DNA of 64,000 bases, taken from NCBI RefSeq assembly GCF_021155765.1, contig NC_060114.1, forward strand, positions 20,380,501 through 20,444,500, written 5' to 3'. The DNA is from Diprion similis. Lineage: Eukaryota; Arthropoda; Insecta; Hymenoptera; Diprionidae. This document shows positions 55,284 through 64,000 of this stretch, one piece after another; position 1 is the stretch's first letter, and each line of letters begins with the position of its first letter. The position numbers were made by a program, and so were the translations under genes. A model generated the notes under the pieces. That model did no database searches. It saw nothing but the letters and a program-made list of their open reading frames with translations, and had not been told where the DNA came from.

Positions 55284-55413
55284 TACTTGTGTATGTATAT
55301 GCATACGTATGTACATGTGTTGAAAAAATTTTAACAACATAATTACCTGCACGTTACAGACGTTAGAAAAAACCTGGCCGTAGATCAGGCCACAATTGTA
55401 TGCACCTGGGGCT
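54513..55413 (+). other. Long 5' leader of the TGF-beta ligand gene
   Basis: About 900 bases separate the candidate start site from the ATG at 55414. The leader is GC-rich at first, then AT-rich, with an (AT)n run at 55253-55275 and several upstream ATGs. An unseen 5' UTR intron is possible. An in-frame TAG lies about 30 bases before the chosen ATG. Confidence 0.4.
55253..55275. repeat. (AT)n microsatellite
   Basis: A perfect AT run within wider TATATA/GTATGT-rich sequence. Confidence 0.85.
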
Positions 55414-58400
55414 ATGGGCAAGTATTTAATAATATCTTCGGAATTTAAATATAATAATCGACAAGGTGAAACTTCAAAGTTATTCATTGCCAAGGAAGAT
55501 AGTATAAGTGAGGATTTGATAAGAAACCCGCGTATCTGCAGCGAGGGAGGGAGATGTATGAATAATAGGCAGAATAACAGTAAAAATCGATACTCTTGCG
55601 CAAAGTTCTTTTTAAATAAAAACGGATTAATCTGCAAGCGCTTGCAGATCATCGCCGTCGCAGTATTCGCAATGACGTTATTATCCTTAACGCGTCTGAC
55701 CGTCGCGTCGCCAACTCCCTCCCTCAAAAACAGTGGCAAAACAATAAGCAGCGAGGACAGAATAAACGGCTACTACAACGAGCCGATGATGCTGCCGTAC
55801 GATCAATTCGACGCCGATGAGGAGCTCTTCTCGAGCGACTACCGGCAGCCCCTAGAAGAGGACGATCCGACTACCCGCACGGCGGATCCGGACCCCCTGG
55901 ACTCCCGGGAGTTGGATAAAATCAGGAAGAGCATCATGGAGGATCTGGGACTGACGCGAATTCCCGACCCTTCGAAGGTAAGCTCAAGCAGCGACCATTC
56001 GCTTCGAGAATAACAACTCAAGCGCCAATGTATGATCGATAATCTGATCAGCGGCGAAATCTGATCGGATTGTTCAGACTGATTTGATAAAGTCGTTTGC
56101 GCCGGTAGCCGTGAAGATCTAATAATCGATCATGTCTGCGTCTGACAATCGCATTTCCGTAAGAGATGACGAAACGCCGGACGTGTAATCGATAAGAAAT
56201 TGCGATGGAATGAACGACTCGATTACCGGATAACAAATGTAGAGACGTCTACCTACTGGTCATTCAGAAAAGTGTTTACGCTTTAAGTTGAAAAATCTCA
56301 AGTTAACTTCGAAAAAATAAAGATCTTCGAGGTTTCAGTGTTGTATATCACTATTAAGGAGTGCCGATAATTTTTTTCTCTTTTTTTTTGTTTCTCATAA
56401 AATAAGATTTTATTTCTTTTCAGACGTTGATATTTTTCAATTTTTCATCGTGGAATATTTAACATAGCGTCCAAAAGAAGAGAAAAAAAATGTCGCCGAG
56501 AAATTGGTCCATAAAAAAATAAATAAATAAGAAAACTATGACCGGCACCCCTTAATAGTGAGGATAGAGCAGTGAAAGTTTGAGGATCTTCTTTTTTCAA
56601 GGTTAACTTAAAATTTTTTAACTTGGAGAGTAAGCATTTTTTTCAACAGCCAGTCTAGTGTATCTAATGGATAACACTAGTGGTCGAAAATCACAATCAC
56701 TGATCGTCGAATATCCCCCGGTGAATGGAAAAGTGAAGGAATCCATTAGCCTCGGTTGATATGTCCGAGGGGCAATCAGAGCTGGTTAGATATTTTGAAC
56801 AGAGGACGAATGACGCACTACGTCATGGTAGAGACACGTTATTACTTGTATCGTCATGTGGTGCCGGGTTTATCCAACCCGCTGCACTTTCTCCGGCCGC
56901 GAAACTCGTGACGGGCAATTATTGGTACATTCGGAATTACTCGAGGTGCAGAAGTCAGCCAGTATGGAAAGCATTCCTTACACTTTTCCAGAGAGTTGGA
57001 CGTTTCACCGCGCTGCTCTGCACATTGGCTCCAATTACTACCATGTTGCCCCAGTATGACAGTTGGCAAGGAAACACGTAGATTAGATCGTCAACCGCAC
57101 CTGTGAGACAGGCCATAAATCAAACGCGTCGGATCTGTCTGTTGACCATTGCGGCAATTCCATTGCATGCATGATAGTAGGTCATAACATGTCCGTCCGC
57201 AAGGTCGAATCCAACGATGAAAGCTCGTTTCCCCGCATTTTTCCCGTCAACTAGTCATGGCGACGAGTGGTTCTGGAATTGTCCTCGAATTCTGCTTGTC
57301 TTTCAAAAGACCTGGAAACTATCCTCGAATTTTTCTTTTTTCCTGGAAATCACTCTGCTTTTAATGTCCTTGAATTTTGTACGGATTTTTTACTGGAAAC
57401 CATGCAGTAATATCGGCCTTCCAAAATATTTCGCGTATAGTTTCTGAATGAGTCCGTGTAGAGAGACAATGTAATCTTTCCTCTGGGTTTCATCATTTTT
57501 TCCAAGTACCAAGTAATCGGAAAGTTCTAAGTAGGATGCATATCCGTTTGAAAGTTGACCGGTTAAGTTACGGCTTAAGCGGTTTTTTATCTTCATTCCT
57601 ACTTTGTTTCGCTGTTAATTATGATTTACAAACTGTCGTGGACATGATCTCGGGATCTAATCATACCGCAACGCCGAAAGGCGATTGTTCGTTTTTTTTC
57701 CTCTCTCACGTTCACTTCCTGACCGAGAAAACGACGTTACTAAATTACCCAACCAGTATAATCGACTGCGGTTTTAAATCCTCTACCTTACAATGAAATC
57801 GAAAAGAATTTTCCCCGATACTTTATACATATATATTAACAATGGTGAAACGTATGAGCGGATCGTTATTCCATAACGAGGAAAAGTACAACAAATGTTG
57901 TTTGGAAAAATTACAGTATTGGACACGTAACCAGAAACGGTGTAGAGTGTTTGTCATTTAAAATTTTTCCTCTACCATTCCAAGATTACAAGGTTTCTGC
58001 ATGCAAGCGTAGAATTTCCGTCCGGATACATGTGAGGGGAATTTCCCAACTTTGCAATGACTGTCGACTCCTCGCGAAAGGCGGCTGTCTTAGCTTGACG
58101 TAAATAATGGATTAGATTGTTATTAAATTGTATATCTGCAGTGCGATATCGAACAGCAGTCGGTATATTAACTTCTATCCAATTGGACTTTTAGCTCATT
58201 AGCCCACAGAACTTTGAATTAAAAAACACATGTAAGCGTCTACATACGTCCATACATTCCTGAGCATGTAGATAACAGGTATGTGCTTACATACACACAA
58301 TACATACAAACCAGTCTCAAGATCCGTCTCTCGTTCTCGCGACTTAACGAAGAAACGCCGCGGCGACCTCTTTATAGCCTTCTCCAACGCACAGCCAAGG

Positions 58401-61400
58401 CACACGATGTGTTTCTCAACTTGTTCGCTGATGCCGCAGGTACTTTGACAAATGAAAAATAATTGACAAGGATGTTTTTCTGTCCCCCTCTCCCTGCCTT
58501 AGTTACTGTGAGTTTCGGTTCACTTTGCGCTGCATAAAAGTAATCAGTCGACGAACATACTTGTTGTTAATTCCAAAATGACGGCCAGATCTTAAAGGAT
58601 GGATGCAAAATCGAAACCCCTCGTTTCCCGCGGAAACATTAGCTGAATTCGAATCTCTGACGATACATGCACCGGATTATCAATCGCTATCTCGCTCTTC
58701 TCGATTTTCCTTATCACTGCCGCCTGTACACAATTCTCTTATCTGCAACCGAGGTACAGGTAAAACCCCTTCATTATGCTTTTTCCTCCGTGTTTCTTTT
58801 ATCGCCGCTCTCGTAACTCGACATTGCTCTTCCAATCGTTTTATGACCTTCTTTATAAGAGGAAAAACATGCGTGGAAGTATTTTTAGCCTGGCCAAAAT
58901 TATCACCGCTAATCCTACAAGCTTATTTTGGATGTTCAAATATTTGTTGCATGTATCGTATAGTTCAGAATATCGCTAATTCACATATACTCCTCGCGAT
59001 GTCTGAACTGATATACTAATTTCAGTAAACTAAATCCAATGTGGATAGTAACCGTTCGATAATTTTCCACAAAACAAAATTTTTTTTATTCAGATCAACG
59101 CGCGCAACGTGGATCAGCTCTTGCATTCTTGACTCAAAGACGGTCTCCCCAGTTTCTGTAGCAAAGTTTAGCGCGACTAAACTTAACCCTCGCGATTCCT
59201 CCGGGATGGAAATAAGGAAACGATGTGTTTTTGGTGGTTATTTTTACCAACCACGAAATCGCGAGTTTGTAATTGGTCTTTGTTAATTTCTTCTGGTCGA
59301 TGCTTTCAATAATCACGCAATAATCTTATACAGGTTCTATTACCCAGAATATAAATTTCTTGTCGTTTTGTTCTTCACATGAATTACTATGTCCCTATTG
59401 AGATTGTCACTTTGCAATGCGTCATCTGATGGAAAAAAATCAAACTAATTCAACCAGGCTGACAGCTGCCCGCCGGCCGTGTTTATTCTCGTTTGTATAA
59501 TAGAGCAGGTATAATTATTGATTACGATTCATTAATTTATATGACACGAGTAATTTGAAATCCGAAGAATTACGATTTGCCTCCATTAAAATTAGAAACT
59601 TAGGTTATGTGGTAATAAAATGGCGCCGACAACCAGACTCTGACGTCACGCGGACATTTTCCAATAAGAATTGTTACACATATTTTCGAGTCTTCAATAA
59701 TTGACTGATGGCAAGAGTTTCACCGCGCATATGTGAGTTGGGAAAAATGTCTTACTCCATCCATGGTGAGTAAAAACGGTGTGAGATAATAAAAAAAGGA
59801 AAGGTGTAGAAAAAAAATGGACCCAGAAGGAATGTGTACCGACATGTTTGTGAGAGCTCGCACGTATATATAACAGCTAATACCACAGTAGGGCGAGTAG
59901 ACCTCGTATATGGTTTACGATCTGCAGGTTATATACATACATAGGTCACATATACGATCACGCTGCCGAAAATTGAGATGAGATTTTAATCCTTACAAAT
60001 ATACGCCCACGCCTTAGTCGTTTTCTTCGTTCCGTGGTATGCGGTATAGCGTACATGCATACGTGCGTACGAATAACCATTTATATTATACATACACACG
60101 TATGTACATATGTATCCATATAGATTCGCCGCGTGTACCTCAGCTATTTATAGAATCAGTGTTTAGCTTATCTCTCCGTTCACCGTAAGCGGCATTGTAT
60201 TTGTATCGAGCTCTCCTCTCTGCGCTGCGCATTCATTATATACCCACCTACGTAATTATGTACCTACTGTGTTACACCTAGATGCGATCCGAAGTTTAAA
60301 CCGCAGAGAATGACAGCATGCTCCAAACTTGCAATCGTGGGTCAAAAAAAATTTCTTTTCAATTTTTTCGATGTTTTACTCGATTTTCCAAAATGTTAAG
60401 TGTATTTTTCTTGATTTTAAGCTGCGAGATAACGGATTTTTCCTGTAAAGAACACATTGTTGCATCAAACCTGACCAACTTCAACTTCATAAAATCGCTT
60501 AGAACCAGAAATCACACATTCAACAGTCTTGGTTTACGCAATTTTATTGCAACCGATGAACCGTAATTATTGTTTTGTCTTTTCTACGTCCTGTGGAGGG
60601 CGCTCTCTTCATTTTGCGCCTTTAACGGCAGTCGGCATGTCGAGTTTGAATTTCACGGACGGACGTTCGAATCGTGTTGTACTCGCGTCGTCGCGCTGCA
60701 ATTTGACCGCAGGCGCGTGGGACGCGGGGTTTTTTGTCTGACTTCTTTATTTTTCTTTCTTCACGCGGGTTTTATCTTATTTTCCATAATTTTCATTCCG
60801 CATACGTGAAATTAAACCTTGCACGTCGCCGCAGTCTTGCCAGCTACCCGCCAAGGGGAACAGACTCATAAACGCAACGGATATGGTAGGTACTCGCGAA
60901 ATTGGTCGAATTAAGCCACGCTACGACAATAAAGGACTCCGCCTGAAGGGACATGCAGCGCAAAACTCAAGTCGACACGCTCAATTCTTACTCCAAACCT
61001 CCCTCAATCCTTTGAAGCAGATTTCTCGGAGTAAATTTTTACGTCTTCTCTCGCCGCATGATCCATGCCAGCATGGATATCAAGTTCCAAATGTGTCGCA
61101 TTCTCGGTTTCCATTTACGTCTACAGCTGTGGCAGTAGCAGAAGACCGAACACTCAAATACGCATGCGCCAAATTTTTCGTCTGCTCAGACAGGCTGGCC
61201 AACTCCGAGTGGTTTGACCCATGCGCGAACTGTCAATGGGCGCAAGCGTTTCGAGGTTAGGTTAACCATGATCTAAAGAAATAAGGTGTGTCAGGACTGA
61301 AGACCGATTTTTGCTCAGTCTGCGCATATCCAAGATGACGTCACAGAAATGTAACATGGTGCCCATGTATCTGACGACTGACTCCACGTACATACGTTAC

Positions 61401-63735
61401 TTGAGGTTACGTATTTATTTCCGTATATTCTGTTTCCTGAAAATGTTAGTTTGTGCAGCCAGGAGTTACAAAAATAATAATATAAACATTGAAGGATATT
61501 TACGTTTGAATTTGGCGCCTATATGATGTCACCTTGATTATGTTTTTTAATTGGTTTAACTGAAGCCTATGTGCATTGTTTCACTTAACTCAACTCCAGA
61601 CCCGCCACATTTCGACTATATCGAATCGTGATTGCAATATAACCTCGAGATGTCTGCGAATTTCGATAGCTATCATCCGACCGCAACTGGATTGGCTAAC
61701 CTGAGAAGCAGATGAAAAACTCTGCACTGATCGGTCGAATCTATCAGCGGATGAGTCACGTGATTTGGCGCATGCGCATTCGGGTGTTCAGTTTCTCAAG
61801 AGCGTCACGGCTGTTCTTCAAGTCATAATGATCGAATATCAGAAAATCAGCGTCACTCTTGCTTTCTGATTGGTTTGGCGCTTCCTACGTATCGAGGTCG
61901 TTCGGTTCTTCATGTCTACGTTATCATGTAAGACGGATCGACGTTTTTCCAGGAAACAATCAGACATTCGGCAAATCATCCGGGTACACCTGCACGAGAA
62001 TCTGATACCTCTTTCCAAAAGCTAATACATACATCAATATACAACTCGGCCGGTTATTCGTGATCAGCAATTCATTATTCCACGAATAATGCTAATAATT
62101 CTTTCCTAATCAGTATACATACATATATACAATCCACTTAGCATTTTAGCTTACATATGTATATATAAACGTAATGATATGCAATTGTGTTCCGAACCTT
62201 AGAGTGTACGCGCGGCGGTTATCTAAGAATAGTTGCCCTATTCTTTTTGTTTTTTTCTTCCTCACTTTTTGCCTTTTACCTCGTAAACTAGAGAGGGATG
62301 TGGACAAAAGAAAAAAAGTGTGAAGACATAAGTTTCGTATATGTTTTCGGAGGGCGGGCGGTTTAACGATAACGAAATATAGATGAAAAAAGGAGGAGGA
62401 ATTGGGGTATAAGTTACTGCGACTTCGCCGACACTTCGAGTCCATCTGGAAATCATAATTATGTGTACCCTTTATCTAGAGAATTTCACCGGAAATGCAG
62501 TAGATATATTAGTTAGGGAAAATGAGTACTTTTCAAGATTATTTATATCGCGGGCTAAAAAAATATATTAAACACATAGAAAAATCACACGGCCTTCCAT
62601 GTGCAACATGTATTTAAGAGTTTGAATACTTAGGGATTCGTCTCTAGAGACAAATTTATCATGATTTATACCAACCGGTGGTGATGCATCGACCAACATT
62701 CTGCAATAGGCGTACGTTTTATTGAATGATTTCAAGCATTCAAATGACCTGCGATAATGGCGGCTGCAGGTCTTAGGTGTGTAACGATTGGTAAATTAAC
62801 TGGAATTATTCAAAGGCACGGAATCTTTGTAATAAATTTTATTGCAGATAATCTTTATCTTTTCGAGTGAAAAGAGTGTTTGACGCCTTTCACATGATGC
62901 GGAGACATCTGATTAGAATAATGACTCCGGGGCCGCACGAGGCTATAAAATTAAAAATTATTTAAATCGCCACGTGATTTTTTAAACTTTTCGAATTGAC
63001 AGTCCCTTCCGAATTCGTCTTCTACGTCCAACCAGCTCTTCGTATAACGAGGGGAAGCAATGCAGGACAGTGAGAGGAGGGGGGGAGATAATTTAGTAAT
63101 ACTTACGCTATATATTATATAATGTATATTATATACGTATAATATAGTTAAGTATGGCTGTCAAGTAATTATATATCATCCGACGCTTCGGCTTTCCAAG
63201 AATCAATTAAGGGGCCAAAGTTCAGAGCAAGAGTTTAATCACAGATTTATAAATTGTACACTCCGGTCTTTTTTACTCGGTCGTATACTGTAATCGTATA
63301 ATAAGTTACACGATCTTACAAGTCAACAACTGACCTGTAACTCATTTCTATACTCGATCGGAAGAATCGTTTATACTTTAATCTCAGCGTTTCCATCCCC
63401 CCTCAGCATTGTTTCCTGACTGATTATTACAGGTACCTGAATGTGTCAGAAATTCAAATAATAAAGATGATCATAAAATTGTAAAAATAGAATAAACGAA
63501 ATCCACGAATTGTGCTCAAACATTCAACGAATTGTGCTCATCCGAACTACACCACAACTGCAACGGTGTGTCTCACACGTATTACTAATTCGATATTTCA
63601 CCCTTGTTTGTTGACAGGCGAATGTGAGCCAGTCAGAGTACGAAAATGCGCACAGAGAGTACCTGAGTAGAGTGGAATCGTCCGGGTCAGAAGATCAGAG
63701 AACGAGAAGAAGACTGCACGTCTTTTACCCCGCAG
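55414..63735 (+). CDS. TGF-beta superfamily ligand, N-terminal prodomain (3' partial; maverick-like guess)
   Basis: Two coding exons, 55414-55977 (188 codons) and 63618-63735, are joined across a 7.6-kb intron by AAG/GTAAGC and TTGACAG signals in phase 0. Exon 2 ends at CCCGCAG/GTAAC. The first exon has a hydrophobic segment at about residues 77-99 (IIAVAVFAMTLLSLTRLTVA) ending VASPTPS, a credible signal peptide with an unusually long N-region. An internal Met49 is an alternative start. After an acidic stretch comes LDKIRKSIMEDLGLTRIPDP, and exon 2 continues ANVSQSEYENAHREYLSRV, which is the helix-rich start of a TGF-beta/BMP prodomain. The furin site and cystine-knot domain lie outside the window. 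Which ligand it is remains open; the prodomain style makes me favour maverick. Confidence 0.65.
56254..56654. mobile_element. Foldback inverted-repeat element in the ligand intron
   Basis: The outer ends ACTGGTCATTCAG and its diverged complement near 56640-56654 face each other. The arms share AAGTTAACTTCGAAAAA (left) with TTTTTTCAAGGTTAACTT (right), and CACTATTAAGGAGTGCCG with CGGCACCCCTTAATAGTG. The arms are about 130 bases long and diverged. There is no coding capacity. Confidence 0.7.
56655..61147. other. Intron sequence of the TGF-beta ligand gene
   Basis: No exon with family features is visible on either strand. The 56761-57081 frame is open on both strands but resembles nothing known. 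The sequence is otherwise AT-rich with (TA/CA)-rich patches near 60050-60120. Confidence 0.5.
61148..61789. mobile_element. Degenerate inverted-repeat element with NRF1-type palindromes at both ends
   Basis: The left end GAACACTCAAATACGCATGC then GCCAAAT is mirrored at the right by ATTTGGCGCATGCGCATTCG then GGTGTTC. Inner matches include TTTTCGTCTGCT...GGCTGGCCAA (about 61174-61202) and the complement TTGGCTAACCTGAG...CAGATGAAAA (about 61692-61718). The arms are diverged and interrupted, so the element is old or the boundaries are wrong. Confidence 0.45.
61790..63617. other. Intron sequence of the TGF-beta ligand gene
   Basis: AT-rich with TATATA-rich patches near 62100-62170 and 63110-63150. 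No exon is supported before the acceptor at 63617. Confidence 0.5.
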
Positions 63736-64000
63736 GTAACTACTTTTTGTCCAATTCCCGCGGCGGCAGCCGAGTTAAACTCCAAGGGATAATTGAGTCG
63801 CGGTTTTTAATTTAAACGAGTCGGTTGGTCGGTCGGTTTCAACGGCAGGGTCGAACCGCAGAAATCGAGCCTCTTAACCCGTCGAAGAAGAGAAAAGAAG
63901 CATCGCAAAGATTCACGAGTTAACGTTGGGCTCAGATAAGCCCATTCAATTATTCCGCGGTTTTTTGTATCTGCGGTATCGCGTTTTAGTGACGACTTCC
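63736..64000. other. Intron after exon 2 of the ligand gene
   Basis: It begins at a GTAACT donor. The frame stops soon after if read through, which supports the splice. No further exon is evident before the window ends. Confidence 0.5.

Noticed and set aside
56761..57081. 106-residue open frame in the ligand intron
   Set aside because: No family features, open on both strands, next to a foldback element; not enough to call coding.
60883..61260. 125-residue open frame in the ligand intron
   Set aside because: Its composition is unconvincing and its end overlaps the inverted-repeat element at 61148.

Overview
The window is insect nuclear DNA: AT-rich, with small exons, short GT-AG introns, long gene-poor stretches and inverted-repeat transposon remnants. 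The mix of genes and their sequence style suggest a hymenopteran, possibly a sawfly-type genome; that placement is inference. Exon models were built by hand from splice signals and checked by adding up exon phases.

The first 22 kb is gene-dense. It holds an ATG4 C/D-type autophagy protease (+, 5' end outside the window), adenylate kinase 3 (+), prefoldin subunit 2 (-), a short TPX2-like spindle protein (+), the Hedgehog-release transporter Dispatched (-, nine coding exons) and an uncharacterised nuclear protein with an NRF1/EWG-like WWP motif and a C2HC zinc finger (+). These genes do not form a pathway; they are housekeeping and developmental neighbours arranged in convergent and divergent pairs.

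From about 22 to 54 kb there is no recognisable conserved gene. This stretch carries two members of one inverted-repeat (MITE) family, a foldback element abutting one of them, long G or C homopolymers, dinucleotide repeats, a candidate small Lys/Ser/Asp/Cys-rich protein on the minus strand (43.2-43.9 kb) and a weaker acidic exon candidate (42.6-42.9 kb).

From about 54.4 kb to the right edge lies the 5' part of a secreted TGF-beta family ligand gene (+; best guess maverick-like). It has a GA-rich, TATA plus initiator promoter, a long leader, a first coding exon of 188 codons, a 7.6-kb intron with two inverted-repeat elements, and a second coding exon ending at 63735. The mature ligand domain lies outside the window.

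The less ordinary items are the WWP/C2HC protein together with NRF1-type palindromes in the same window, one of them inside a MITE; the two mutually exclusive Dispatched C-termini; the GC-AG intron in ATG4; and the unassigned SD/K-rich small protein.
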